In this document: positions 8,816 to 19,124 of the stretch, piece after piece
Position numbering within the stretch: the stretch's first letter is position 1
How the letters are laid out: every line of letters begins with the position of its first letter
Origin: Saprospiraceae bacterium
GTDB taxonomy: Bacteria > Bacteroidota > Bacteroidia > Chitinophagales > Saprospiraceae
NCBI GenBank assembly: GCA_029263015.1
Contig: JAJCYI010000034.1
Span: 1-64,000 of the forward strand
DNA: 64,000 nt
Direction of reading: 5' to 3'
Notes under the pieces: model-generated
What the model was told of the DNA's origin: nothing
Databases searched by the model: none
The model's input: only the letters and a program-made list of their open reading frames with translations
Translations under genes and position numbers: made by a program

Positions 8816-11428
8816 ATGATACTTTTCAGAAACCTTATTATGTGCCTATTGGCCATGCCTTTATTAGCCAATGCCCAAGTGACCGACAATTTCTCCGATG
8901 GCAATTTTTCCAATAACCCAGCGTGGCAAGGCAATGTTTCAGACTTCATAGTTAATGCCGAACTTCAATTGCAATTGAACGCTGCCGCCGCTGGAATTTC
9001 TACGCTTTACGTACCAACCCCCTTCGCAGACAGCGCCGTTTGGGAGTTCTATTTCAAAATGGATTTCCCCCCATCTGCCTCCAACAGTTTAATAATTGTA
9101 TTGCAAAGTGACCAACCAGATTTGATGACTGGCGATGGCTATTATTTGTTTATCGGTGAAACTGGAGGCGAAGACGCTATCCTGTTTTACCGAATGGATG
9201 GCGGGGCGGAGACATTGTTGGCCACCGCGACACTCGGAGCAGTTGCCAATGAGCCAATAGTGCGGGTCAGAATGGAGCGGGAATCAGGGGGTGTTTGGAC
9301 CCTGTTTGCAGATTATGCTGGCGGCCAAAACTTCGTGCAAGAATTCACGCTCGAAGACAGTACTCATGGTAGTGGCGATCTTTATTTTGGATTTCAATGT
9401 GAATATACAGCCTCGAGGGTGGACAAATTTTTCTTTGATGACGTCCTGGTCGAACCTCTTTCACCAGACACCGATCCACCGGGTTTACTATTTGCAGAGG
9501 CAATTTCCGTCACAGAATTAGATGTTTTTTTCGATGAGCCGTTGGAGGAATTGACAGCAACCGAGCCCAGCAATTACAACATTGACAATGGTATTGGAGT
9601 GCCAGCTGCGGCTTTTTTGGATGCGGCGGACAAAACCTTGGTTCACTTATCGTTGCAATACCCACTGTCCAATTTACAGGGATATGTTTTGAGCGTAAAT
9701 GGAATGAGCGATTTGGCGGGCAATATTGCTCCTGCCCAAAATACCACTTTCACTTTTGTTGAAACAGAAATCGCCAGCGAATTTGATATTCTCATCAATG
9801 AAATTATGGCAGATCCAACACCCCCAGTTGCCCTGCCTACCATTGAATTCATCGAATTGTACAATCGAAGCAGCAAAGTGCTCAATCTTGAAGGTTTTAC
9901 CTTTTCGAGTGGTGGCACTCCGCAAGTTTTCCCTGAATATTTGCTTTGGCCCAAAAACCATGTGCTGGTCAGCGACGATGGAGATGCGGACTCATTGGCC
10001 ATGTTTGGCGAAGTGGTTGGCTTGCCTAGTTTCCCTGGGTTGGTGAACAGCGGCGATGAATTGACTTTAGCCGACCCAGCAGGAAATACTATCCACCATC
10101 TCAATTACTCCCTTTCGGCATATAATGATCCCCAAAAAGAAAGTGGCGGATGGACTTTGGAATTGGTCAATCCATCGACGCCTTGCAAAGGAGAATCAAA
10201 TTGGAGCGGGTCGGTGAGCTTGCTGGGAGGCACTCCGGGGCAGCTCAATTCTGTGTTGGATGAAAAACCAGACGAGGATGGGCCGAACCTGCTCCGTGCT
10301 TTTGCTGATGTTGCGCAGCCATATTCCATTGACCTGTTTTTTGATGAAGGCTTGGATAAACTGGCTGCGGAGAACAGCGCACCTTATTCCATTTCTGGAA
10401 ACATTGAAATCACTTCTGCTTCAATTCTGCCTCCGACAAACGATGTTGTACGCCTTCAATTGGGTTCCCCTCTCACGCCCAGCATTTTATATGAAATAAT
10501 AGTGTCCGATCAAGTGGTTGATTGCACAGGGAACAGCATTAACGCGGGAAGCACCACGCTTGCACTGCCTGAACCTATCGAGCCGCTCGACATCATTATT
10601 AATGAAATACTTTTCAACCCAGAAACTGGCGGTGTTGATTTTTTAGAAGTTTTCAACCGTTCCGAAAAAGTATTGAACGTGGGCGATTTGATTATTGGAA
10701 ATATCCAGGAAAGCATCGATACAATTGTGCGGCAAGTGGAAACAAAAAGACTGTTATTTCCCAATTCGTATGTTGTCTTCACTAAATTACCTAGTGATAT
10801 AATTGCTAGATATTCCGTAGAAAACGAAGCTGCGCTTATCCCAAACGATTTGCCTTCTTTCAATAATGATGCGGGCAACGTGACTCTTTTCAGGGCAGGG
10901 CCAACAGGTGCGGTCATTATTGATGTGTTTGATTATAGCGAAGATTATCACCACCCTTTATTGGATGAAACCGATGGTGTTTCACTTGAACGACTCAGCC
11001 AAAATGATCCGACTCAAAATCGCAACAATTGGCAATCCGCTGCCGCTTCGATCGGATATGCGACCCCTACTTTCAAAAACTCCCAATCTGTTCCTGATCC
11101 AACATCTACTGAAAGTATTTTTCAGATTCCCGAAAAAAAGCTATCTCCAGATGGCGACGGCTTTCAGGATTTCCTCATCGTTAATTATCAAACAGGCAGC
11201 CCAGGCTTTGCTGCACAAGCAAAGGTTTTGGACGCAGAAGGCCGTCTCGTCAAAACACTTTTCAACAACGACCTCCTCGCAACTGAAGGTTTTTTCCGTT
11301 GGGATGGCGATACGGATAGGGGTGGCGTGGCCCGCATCGGCATCTATATTTTGTGGGTTCAATTGTTCCACCCTGATGGTTCGGTGAAAGTGTTCAAGGA
11401 AACTTGCGTGGTGGCAGGGAGGTTGTGA
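8816..11428 (+). CDS. Secreted protein with Ig-like and two lamin-tail (LTD) domains, FlgD-like C-terminus
   Basis: Signal peptide; INEIMADPTPP...EFIELYNRSSKVLNLEGF and INEILFNPETGG...DFLEVFNRSEKVLNVGDL; C-terminal LSPDGDGFQDFL...GRLVKTLFNN. Confidence 0.8.
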   Translation: MILFRNLIMCLLAMPLLANAQVTDNFSDGNFSNNPAWQGNVSDFIVNAELQLQLNAAAAGISTLYVPTPFADSAVWEFYFKMDFPPSASNSLIIVLQSDQPDLMTGDGYYLFIGETGGEDAILFYRMDGGAETLLATATLGAVANEPIVRVRMERESGGVWTLFADYAGGQNFVQEFTLEDSTHGSGDLYFGFQCEYTASRVDKFFFDDVLVEPLSPDTDPPGLLFAEAISVTELDVFFDEPLEELTATEPSNYNIDNGIGVPAAAFLDAADKTLVHLSLQYPLSNLQGYVLSVNGMSDLAGNIAPAQNTTFTFVETEIASEFDILINEIMADPTPPVALPTIEFIELYNRSSKVLNLEGFTFSSGGTPQVFPEYLLWPKNHVLVSDDGDADSLAMFGEVVGLPSFPGLVNSGDELTLADPAGNTIHHLNYSLSAYNDPQKESGGWTLELVNPSTPCKGESNWSGSVSLLGGTPGQLNSVLDEKPDEDGPNLLRAFADVAQPYSIDLFFDEGLDKLAAENSAPYSISGNIEITSASILPPTNDVVRLQLGSPLTPSILYEIIVSDQVVDCTGNSINAGSTTLALPEPIEPLDIIINEILFNPETGGVDFLEVFNRSEKVLNVGDLIIGNIQESIDTIVRQVETKRLLFPNSYVVFTKLPSDIIARYSVENEAALIPNDLPSFNNDAGNVTLFRAGPTGAVIIDVFDYSEDYHHPLLDETDGVSLERLSQNDPTQNRNNWQSAAASIGYATPTFKNSQSVPDPTSTESIFQIPEKKLSPDGDGFQDFLIVNYQTGSPGFAAQAKVLDAEGRLVKTLFNNDLLATEGFFRWDGDTDRGGVARIGIYILWVQLFHPDGSVKVFKETCVVAGRL

Positions 11429-11654
11429 CTAAAATGACAAGTTAAGGAATTGCCAACTTATTCTTTGATCGTTCTAAAAGCATTATTGAATCCGTTAAAC
11501 TCTGGTTAAAATGAATTCACCGATAGGATTTGTGGCTTAATGCCAGGTTAAAATTCCGTTACAATCTAAACCACCATTTAAGTTTGCAAGTCTAAAGTTA
11601 GCGGCTAAGTAAAAAATTTAGCCGCAATATTTCCAAACAAAAAAAATCTAAAAT

Positions 11655-12203
11655 ATGAAAGCGCCAAACCTATTGATTTTATCTGTTTTCACTCTTCTAT
11701 TCCTCAGTTCCTGTAGTACAAGATTTACTTATTTTACAGAAGATCTCTACCAAGAACAAGGTTGGTCAGATGATGAGCTAAAGAAAATCCAATTTTACGT
11801 TTCCCAAAACATTGTATTGAAACGAGAACTTACGGGAGGTTCTTCTGAAATTATTTCTGGAAAAATAAAAATTGAGAATGGCAGTAAAATAGAAGAAGTA
11901 GTCATTCCAAGAGGTACCCCAGGTGCTTTTCTTTTTAGTCCAAAAAGCAACCGTTTTGCGATTTCATTTGAAGAAGAAGGAGAGAAACAATACCTCATGT
12001 TCGGGCCAAGTCCTAAGAATAGTGACCGGTTTGTGATGTTAGCTTCTGATTGGAACCGTCGGAGCGGAAAGGTGACTTATAATGGTAAGCAGTGGAAGGT
12101 CGGATCCGATTCTGCATATGCTGCATTGATGGTTGATATGAGAAAGGTCAACAAATACGATAAAAATTCGAGAACAGCCAAAGGCCGTAGGGTCGGGGGT
12201 TAA
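11655..12203 (+). CDS. Putative lipoprotein, unknown function
   Basis: Lipobox-like LLFLSSCSTR. Confidence 0.6.
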   Translation: MKAPNLLILSVFTLLFLSSCSTRFTYFTEDLYQEQGWSDDELKKIQFYVSQNIVLKRELTGGSSEIISGKIKIENGSKIEEVVIPRGTPGAFLFSPKSNRFAISFEEEGEKQYLMFGPSPKNSDRFVMLASDWNRRSGKVTYNGKQWKVGSDSAYAALMVDMRKVNKYDKNSRTAKGRRVGG

Positions 12204-12254
12204 GTCGATAAAAGTATTTGAGCTGCAGCCAAAAAATAGAATAGCTGCAATAAT

Positions 12255-12293
12255 AGCCACTCTGGATTTTGAATCCCAGAGTGGCTGTTTTTT
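12255..12293 (+). terminator. Rho-independent terminator
   Basis: AGCCACTCTGG...CCAGAGTGGCT-GTTTTTT. Confidence 0.85.
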
Positions 12294-12302
12294 CTCAGGT
12301 TA

Positions 12303-12328
12303 TTGCAAACCTAAAAATGATATCTTTG
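12303..12328 (+). promoter_or_regulatory. Candidate Bacteroidota promoter (TTG ... TATCTTTG)
   Basis: TAnnTTTG -7 element 30 nt upstream of the phnA-like ORF; the 15-nt spacing is shorter than typical. Confidence 0.4.
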
Positions 12329-12358
12329 CCCCTTTTTCATTCAAATAATTAAATCATC

Positions 12359-12574
12359 ATGGATTTAGTAGTAAAAGACAGCAACGGAAATATTCTTTCT
12401 GACGGAGATTCTGTTATCGTAAACAAAGATCTGAAAGTAAAGGGATCTTCTTTGAACTTGAAACGAGGCACGGTCATCAAAAACATACGCCTCACTGACG
12501 AAGAAGGGGAAGCAGAGTGCCGAATTGGCAAAAGTACCATCGTGTTGAAAACTCAGTTCCTTAAGAAAAAATAA
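12359..12574 (+). CDS. PhnA/YjdM-domain protein (alkylphosphonate utilization-like)
   Basis: VVKDSNGNILSDGDSVIVNKDLKVKGSSLNLKRGTVIKNIRLT...ECRIGKSTIVLKTQFLKKK. Confidence 0.85.
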   Translation: MDLVVKDSNGNILSDGDSVIVNKDLKVKGSSLNLKRGTVIKNIRLTDEEGEAECRIGKSTIVLKTQFLKKK

Positions 12575-12577
12575 GAC

Positions 12578-13825
12578 CTAATAATTGTTTTGCGCAAACA
12601 ATCGCGCCATGTTCAATGCCCGGATTGATGCGTACTGAATATTTCGGGTGCGGTCATTTCCGAGGCGCAGCTTGAAAGTCTCTACCTGTTTTTTGTTTCC
12701 AATAGCAATCCAAATCATTCCTACGGGCTTATCAGGCGTGCCGCCATCGGGGCCGGCGATGCCAGAAGTTGCGATGGCAATGTCTGTTTTCAATAACGAC
12801 AAAGCACCTCCTACCATTTCTTTAACTGTTTGCTCGCTAACAGCTCCGTGCTCTTTTAATGTTTTCTCTTTTACACCAAGTTGGTTCATTTTTATTTCAT
12901 TGGAATAGGAAATTATGCTTCCCATGTAATAGGCCGATGAACCGGGCACGGAAGTAATCATATGGGCAATATATCCACCAGTACAACTTTCCGCAGTTGA
13001 AAGAGTCAAGCCTTTTTGTTTGAATAATTGCCCAAGGGCTACTTCAAGGGGAATATCTTTATCTGCCACGATCAAATGGGCCGGCAACAGGCTTTTCAAT
13101 TCATTAAATTTTTCATCCAAAAACCCATTCATTAAGATTTCATCCTCATGTGAAATGGACAACCTCAAGCGCACCCTGCTGATTCCCGGCAAATAGGCAA
13201 GTTTGATAAATTCAGGCAGGCTTTCCTCAAAACCTTTTATCATATTTGAAATGCGTGATTCCCCTTCGCCAACGGTCAACAAAGTCCGGTGGGCAATAGG
13301 AGAAGAAGGAAACCGCTCTTGTAGTTTTCGAATCACGCTATTCTCCATGATATATTCCATTTCATGCGGCACACCTGGCATGGATACCAGGACCGTTTCA
13401 TTTTCATCGAACCACATACCTGGTGCAGTTCCTCTTTTGTTTCTTAGGATCGTTGCATTTTGTGGCATCAAACATTGGTCTCTGATACCTTCTGGCACTG
13501 GCCGACCAAACCTTTCAAAAATTTTGTTGATCCAGTCGTGTGTCTTCTGGTGAAATACAAACCCCACCCCATAAAATTTCGCTAATACCTTTTTTGTAAT
13601 GTCGTCTTTTGTTGGCCCAAGACCACCGGTTACAAGTACAACATCAACTTTTTGGATAACAGACTTCAATGCATCCGCGATCGCTATGGGGTCATCGCCA
13701 ACTGTAGTTCGGCCAGTAACTTGTCCGCCGATCGTTTGAAGCATTTGTGCCATTGTGGCAGAATTCGTGTCAATGACCTGCCCAATCAAAAGTTCGTCTC
13801 CAATTGTAAGAATGTGTACCGTCAT
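12578..13825 (-). CDS. cinA: CinA, competence/damage-inducible protein A family
   Basis: MTVHILTIGDELLIGQVIDTNS; VTGGLGPTKDDIT; C-terminal LSTAESCTGGYIAHMIT; start MTVHIL assumed. Confidence 0.9.
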   Translation of the reverse strand: MTVHILTIGDELLIGQVIDTNSATMAQMLQTIGGQVTGRTTVGDDPIAIADALKSVIQKVDVVLVTGGLGPTKDDITKKVLAKFYGVGFVFHQKTHDWINKIFERFGRPVPEGIRDQCLMPQNATILRNKRGTAPGMWFDENETVLVSMPGVPHEMEYIMENSVIRKLQERFPSSPIAHRTLLTVGEGESRISNMIKGFEESLPEFIKLAYLPGISRVRLRLSISHEDEILMNGFLDEKFNELKSLLPAHLIVADKDIPLEVALGQLFKQKGLTLSTAESCTGGYIAHMITSVPGSSAYYMGSIISYSNEIKMNQLGVKEKTLKEHGAVSEQTVKEMVGGALSLLKTDIAIATSGIAGPDGGTPDKPVGMIWIAIGNKKQVETFKLRLGNDRTRNIQYASIRALNMARLFAQNNY

Positions 13826-13887
13826 GTTAAGTAGATCGGTGAACGGAAAAGTGGTTATATTAACCCCCTTCAAAGCACCTTTATTTT

Positions 13888-14646
13888 TTACAAAAATCGA
13901 ATTTCCTTTAGCCCAAATAATTCTGTTTTGCCCACAACGTCAACTTCCAATTTCCCTGATTCGGCAATGCCGATAATCCGCCCCTTGAAAGTAGAACCAT
14001 CAGGGCGTGCAAAATAACTGGTTGTTTGAAACCTGTATAAACATTCCAGGTATGTTGATTGCAAAGGAACTGCTTTTTGCGATTTAAGTTTTAGGTAGCG
14101 GCTTTCAACAAAATGACAAAGTTGAGGAATAATAGGGTTGATTTGAAAATCTGTCCCTTTTTCTAATTTAAATGACGTCGGGTTAGGTGCTCCAGAAGTA
14201 AAAATTTCTTGGTTGATATTGATACCAATGCCAATTACACTGGATCGGAGATAGCTGCCAGAAATGGCATTCTGGATGAGGATGCCAGCTACTTTTTTGT
14301 CGTTAATATAAATGTCATTCGGCCATTTGATTTTGACCTCTCCCGGAAAGTAGTTTTCTACCAGATCGAACACTGCCAACGAAATAGCTTGATTTAATAA
14401 AAACTGTCGCGTAGCATGTAGTGAATCAGGATAAAGGATAATGCTCAGGGCAACATTTTTGTTGGGTTCACTTTCCCAGCTACTGCCAATTTGTCCTCTT
14501 CCTGCACGCTGGTTTGAGGTCGAAATGACAGTTCCCTCTGCTGGTTTGCTTTTTGATAATAAAGAAAGGGCATATTCATTGGTGGAATCTATGCTTGGCA
14601 GGTACAGGAAGTTCCTTCCGATAAACAAAGTTTCAAGTCTGTACAA
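13888..14646 (-). CDS. birA: Biotin--[acetyl-CoA-carboxylase] ligase
   Basis: STSNQRAGRGQIGSSWES, IKWPNDIYINDKKVAGILIQ, IGIGININQ motifs. Confidence 0.9.
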   Translation of the reverse strand: MYRLETLFIGRNFLYLPSIDSTNEYALSLLSKSKPAEGTVISTSNQRAGRGQIGSSWESEPNKNVALSIILYPDSLHATRQFLLNQAISLAVFDLVENYFPGEVKIKWPNDIYINDKKVAGILIQNAISGSYLRSSVIGIGININQEIFTSGAPNPTSFKLEKGTDFQINPIIPQLCHFVESRYLKLKSQKAVPLQSTYLECLYRFQTTSYFARPDGSTFKGRIIGIAESGKLEVDVVGKTELFGLKEIRFL

Positions 14647-14818
14647 TAGAAAATAAGTTTGTATTTTTGAGCAAGTCCTTTGGGCATCTCAAAGATTAGT
14701 TTGAAACCTGAAGGTATTTGTAAACAAAGACAATTTTGTAATTGAGGCGCTACGCTTTTTCAACACAACCATTTCCACTGCGAGCCTCAATTCCAAAAAT
14801 AAAAATTAAATCTATATT

Positions 14819-15205
14819 TTGAGTGTAAATGCAGCTTTAAAAAGCAACCCCATTACTGCCGAAGATTTGAACGATATGATAATTGATTCTATTCAGGATA
14901 TTAAGGGAAAGAACATCTTAAAGTTGGATTTGCGTCAATTGGATGAAGCACCAGCTGATTATTTTATTATTTGTGAAGGCGACTCCAACACCCAGGTCAA
15001 AGCAATTTCTGATAACATATACAAGCGATTGAAGGAAGAGGTTGGCCAGCGACCTACTCATTCAGAAGGCCAGCAAAATGCCCTATGGATATGTATGGAT
15101 TATTTTCACACAGTTGTGCATGTTTTTTACCGAGAAACCCGGCAGTTTTATCTTTTGGAAGATTTATGGAATGATGCAAAAGCAACTGAATATGCCAACA
15201 TTTAA
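14819..15205 (+). CDS. rsfS: Ribosome silencing factor
   Basis: DYFIICEGDSNTQVKAISDNI...EGQQNALWICMDYFHTVVHVFYRETRQFYLLEDLWNDA; apparent TTG start. Confidence 0.9.
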   Translation: MSVNAALKSNPITAEDLNDMIIDSIQDIKGKNILKLDLRQLDEAPADYFIICEGDSNTQVKAISDNIYKRLKEEVGQRPTHSEGQQNALWICMDYFHTVVHVFYRETRQFYLLEDLWNDAKATEYANI

Positions 15206-15499
15206 TTTAGGCTAGCATACCCCTAAACAGGCTTATCAAAACTAATATTGGTGGCTTATCGGCTAAACAGGCTTTTCGAGCAAGACAATAAATTTTACAT
15301 GTTCACAATAATCACGTGCAATTGTCATTGATTATCAATAATCTGCAAAACTATTTGTCATATAAACATCTTTAATTCTATTGTTTATCATCCAATACCA
15401 AAAAACCAGTAATCAAATAATCAGCACGGAACTAAGCGGAGGCACAACGAAGCTATACTTTGTTTGTTCTAATGGAAAATGATGTCAAAGTAAAAGTAG

Positions 15500-17497
15500 A
15501 TGGAAAACAAAAATCAGGACAATAACAAAAATAACGATAACAAAAACGACTCGAAGTTCAATGCCTATTGGATCTATGGAGTTGTTGCTTTGTTTTTAAT
15601 CGGTTTACAGTTTCTTCCGATAACAGATACGGGGAATGAGGATATTACCTACGAGAAATTTAAAAGCCTGGCGGAAGACGGGGATGTGGAGAAATTGGAA
15701 GTAGTCAATGACAAATACGCCTATGTTTACCTCAATGAAGAAGCCCTGACCAAAGAAGAACACAAAGAAGTCTCAAAAACTGGGTTCTCCAAGAATCGTC
15801 CACATTATGTGTTCAACATTGGCCCTCCTGACTATTTCGCCACACGTTTGGAAAAAATGACTACTGAGTTGGATGCGGACAAACGTTTCACAACCAGTTA
15901 TGAAGAAAAGACGAATTGGATGGCTCCTATTCTCGGATGGTTGCTGCCAATCGCAATGCTGGTAGCCATTTGGCTATTCATCATGCGTCGTATGGGCGGT
16001 GGAGCAAGTGGTCCAGGGGCACAACTTTTTAATATAGGAAAATCTAAAGCCACCCTATTTGACCAGAACGCCAAGGTCAATGTAACTTTTAAAGACGTGG
16101 CAGGCCTTGAGGAAGCAAAAGAAGAAGTGATGGAAGTTGTGGATTTTCTAAAAAATCCATCAAAATATACCGCCCTAGGTGGTAAAATTCCAAAAGGCGT
16201 ATTGCTGATCGGCCCTCCTGGCACAGGCAAAACCTTGTTGGCAAAAGCAGTTGCCGGAGAGGCCGAAGTTCCTTTTTTTTCCATTTCAGGTTCCGATTTT
16301 GTTGAAATGTTTGTGGGTGTAGGCGCATCACGGGTACGTGACCTTTTCCGCCAAGCCAGGGAAAAAGCACCTTGTATTGTCTTCATTGATGAAATTGATG
16401 CCATCGGACGGGCAAGGGGGAAAGGAGGTTTGCAGGGGGGAAATGATGAAAGAGAAACCACACTGAACCAATTATTGGTCGAGATGGATGGCTTTCCGAC
16501 AGACAAGGGCGTCATTCTGATGGCAGCCACGAACCGACCTGACGTGTTAGACAACGCCCTTTTGCGCCCAGGCCGCTTTGATCGTCAAATCGGAATTGAC
16601 AGGCCTGACCTGAAAGGACGTGAAGAAATATTCAGAGTCCATCTCAAAAACATAAAAACTTCGGAAAATATTAACCCTTCCATTTTGTCCGAAATGACGC
16701 CTGGGTTTGCGGGAGCAGAGATTGCCAACGTTTGCAACGAGGCCGCACTTGTTGCTGCCCGTCGCAACAAAGAAGAGGTGGATATGGAAGATTTCAACCA
16801 TGCCCTCGACAGGGTGATAGGTGGTCTTGAGAAAAAGAACAAACTCATTTCACCGGAGGAAAAGGAAATCATTGCTTATCACGAAGCTGGCCATGCTGTC
16901 TGTGGTTGGTTCCTCAAACATGCTTCTCCTTTGGTGAAGGTCACCATTGTCCCCAGAGGGGTTGGGACATTAGGCTATGCCCAATATTTGCCAAAAGAAG
17001 AATACATCACACGTACCGAGCAGTTACTTGACCGCATGTGCATGACTTTTGGGGGTCGGGCAGCAGAGGAGATTATCTTCAACAAAGTATCTACTGGTGC
17101 TCAAAGTGACCTCGATCAAGTGACCAAGATGGCCTACAGTATGGTCGCCGTTTATGGCATGAATGAAAAGGTAGGACAGGTATCCTTTTATGGCTTGCAG
17201 AACGATAGCTTCCAAAAACCATATTCTGACGAAACGGCCAGCATGATTGACGGTGAAGTCCGCAATTTGGTCAATTCGCAGTTTTCACGGGCCAAAGATT
17301 TGTTGAGGGAAAAACAACATGAGTTGAAAACCATTGCCCAACATTTGCTGGGAAAGGAAATGTTGTTGAAATCCGATGTTGAAAAACTGATCGGTGCCCG
17401 GCCTAGTGAATCGAAAAAGGAAAATATAATTGGCGTGCCTGAAATAAAGCCCACAAATGGAGTTAGCGACAATGCTGATGAAATAGTAGGCAAATAA
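15500..17497 (+). CDS. ftsH: ATP-dependent zinc metalloprotease FtsH
   Basis: [33 protein letters not shown] zinc motif. Confidence 0.97.
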   Translation: MENKNQDNNKNNDNKNDSKFNAYWIYGVVALFLIGLQFLPITDTGNEDITYEKFKSLAEDGDVEKLEVVNDKYAYVYLNEEALTKEEHKEVSKTGFSKNRPHYVFNIGPPDYFATRLEKMTTELDADKRFTTSYEEKTNWMAPILGWLLPIAMLVAIWLFIMRRMGGGASGPGAQLFNIGKSKATLFDQNAKVNVTFKDVAGLEEAKEEVMEVVDFLKNPSKYTALGGKIPKGVLLIGPPGTGKTLLAKAVAGEAEVPFFSISGSDFVEMFVGVGASRVRDLFRQAREKAPCIVFIDEIDAIGRARGKGGLQGGNDERETTLNQLLVEMDGFPTDKGVILMAATNRPDVLDNALLRPGRFDRQIGIDRPDLKGREEIFRVHLKNIKTSENINPSILSEMTPGFAGAEIANVCNEAALVAARRNKEEVDMEDFNHALDRVIGGLEKKNKLISPEEKEIIAYHEAGHAVCGWFLKHASPLVKVTIVPRGVGTLGYAQYLPKEEYITRTEQLLDRMCMTFGGRAAEEIIFNKVSTGAQSDLDQVTKMAYSMVAVYGMNEKVGQVSFYGLQNDSFQKPYSDETASMIDGEVRNLVNSQFSRAKDLLREKQHELKTIAQHLLGKEMLLKSDVEKLIGARPSESKKENIIGVPEIKPTNGVSDNADEIVGK

Positions 17498-17518
17498 CCA
17501 GTACTATATAGATGTAAC

Positions 17519-17552
17519 AAAAGGGTCGGAAAAATTCCGACCCTTTTGTTTT
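17519..17552 (+). terminator. Rho-independent terminator
   Basis: AAAAGGGTCGGAA-AAA-TTCCGACCCTTTT then gtttttc. Confidence 0.9.
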
Positions 17553-17723
17553 TCATTGAAAATCAGTTTGAAATTTTTCCACGCATTTCTTCTTTCCTAC
17601 CTTGTGCCGAAATGAACAGACAGGATTCAAGGGTAAGGATTGGGGCGGTTTATATACATCGCTAGCAAACCTGTCCCCTGATCTCTGACTACTTACTTAA
17701 ATAAATATCAAAACCTCTTACTT

Positions 17724-18161
17724 ATGAATATGCTTATACACGCCCATTCCGGCCTCCGCTGGGTTGTTTTACTGCTTTTGATTACAGCTACTTTTAAAGC
17801 CCTAATGAAATGGCGGTCAAATGCACCATTTACAGAAGGTGATCGTAAATTGAACTTGTTTACCATGGTGTCTGCCCATATCCAATTACTGATTGGGTTG
17901 GCGTTGTTTACCATGAGCACCAAAGTCAATTTTTCTGGGGAGGCGATGAAAGATCCTGTCCAGCGATTTTTCCTGGCGGAGCACAGTGTGATGATGATTT
18001 TAGCGATTGTGTTGATCACCATTGGCTATGTCAAATCAAAAAAAGCCATCGAAGAAGCCAAGAAGTTCAAGGTCGCTTTCACCTATTTTTTGATTGCTTT
18101 GTTGGTTCTGTTGGCAGGCATTCCTTGGCCATTCAGAAATCTTGGAGCAGCATGGTTTTAA
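17724..18161 (+). CDS. Integral membrane protein, cytochrome b-like
   Basis: IHAHSGLRWVVLLLLITATFKALMKW; four TM segments. Confidence 0.6.
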   Translation: MNMLIHAHSGLRWVVLLLLITATFKALMKWRSNAPFTEGDRKLNLFTMVSAHIQLLIGLALFTMSTKVNFSGEAMKDPVQRFFLAEHSVMMILAIVLITIGYVKSKKAIEEAKKFKVAFTYFLIALLVLLAGIPWPFRNLGAAWF

Positions 18162-18255
18162 AGCCAAAATAAATTATTGGAAAACCAAAGAGTCTCAGTA
18201 CTGACAGCTGTCCCAATAATTTGTTAATGACTCCGTTAAAGAAATACTATTGTTA

Positions 18256-18296
18256 AAATGCGCCATTGCCGGAATCGGATTTGGCGCATTATTTTT
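18256..18296 (+). terminator. Candidate terminator
   Basis: AATGCGCC ... GGCGCATT followed by ATTTTT. Confidence 0.6.
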
Positions 18297-18397
18297 GCAC
18301 AACATTGGAAATCAGCCTTTAAGGTTTCAAGAGCCAAGTTTGGTCGATTATCCCCTGACTTCTGAAATCTTAGACCTGACCACTAAATAATATTTGC

Positions 18398-18844
18398 ATG
18401 AAAAAAGTATTGTTCTTCGCGTTCGCACTCCTTGCCGGTAGTTCTCTTTTTGCCCAACTCAATCCTGTGAAATGGTCATATGAAGCCATCTCAGTAGGCG
18501 ACAGTGAATATGAACTTGTTTTTACTGCTCATATTACTGATGGCTGGTATGTTTATTCCCAATACCTCGAATCTGATGACGGCCCGATCCCTACTTCTTT
18601 TACTTGGGGTGAGGAGGCTGGAGTTGAACTTATAGGCAAAACAGAGGAGGCTGGATCTATGCATGAAGGCTATGATGACATATTTGAAATGAATGTAGTG
18701 AAATACAGTGGCCGACCAACATTTAAACAACGAGTTAGGGTGAATCCAAATACCTTGCTTACCGGGTATCTTGAATACATGACCTGTGATAATGATCGAT
18801 GTCTTCCGCCCACAGAAATTGAATTCCGATTCAATTTGGAGTAG
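18398..18844 (+). CDS. Stand-alone DsbD N-terminal (nDsbD-like) domain protein
   Basis: PVKWSYEA...WYVYSQYLESDDGPIPTSF...LEYMTCDNDRCLPPTEIEF, same family as the dsbD N-terminal repeats. Confidence 0.8.
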   Translation: MKKVLFFAFALLAGSSLFAQLNPVKWSYEAISVGDSEYELVFTAHITDGWYVYSQYLESDDGPIPTSFTWGEEAGVELIGKTEEAGSMHEGYDDIFEMNVVKYSGRPTFKQRVRVNPNTLLTGYLEYMTCDNDRCLPPTEIEFRFNLE

Positions 18845-18910
18845 TCAAATAAGATGGATTGGTTGTCTTGAACTTTGACTGCAGCGACCATTCCAACACA
18901 GCAAATCCTT

Positions 18911-18958
18911 CGGGTAGCTTTCGCTTAACAAATGACCAATCAGCTACCCGCCTTTTTC
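18911..18958 (+). terminator. Rho-independent terminator
   Basis: CGGGTAGCT...AGCTACCCG then cctttttcc. Confidence 0.7.
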
Positions 18959-19124
18959 CTTTCGTACCAAGGTTTTAGCTTTGCAATCCTTTTTTTGCCT
19001 TCCCATGCAATTTAGGACGTAATTTAAAGCTGCGCCCTACATTTTAGAGGGCACTTATTTGCTCCTAAATAAACGCCTAATTGTTTAACCATATACCCTG
19101 AACCAACCATCTAAATTATTCAGT

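Noticed and set aside
15898-16554. 218-aa minus-strand ORF inside ftsH
   Set aside because: Antisense to the highly conserved AAA domain of FtsH; spurious
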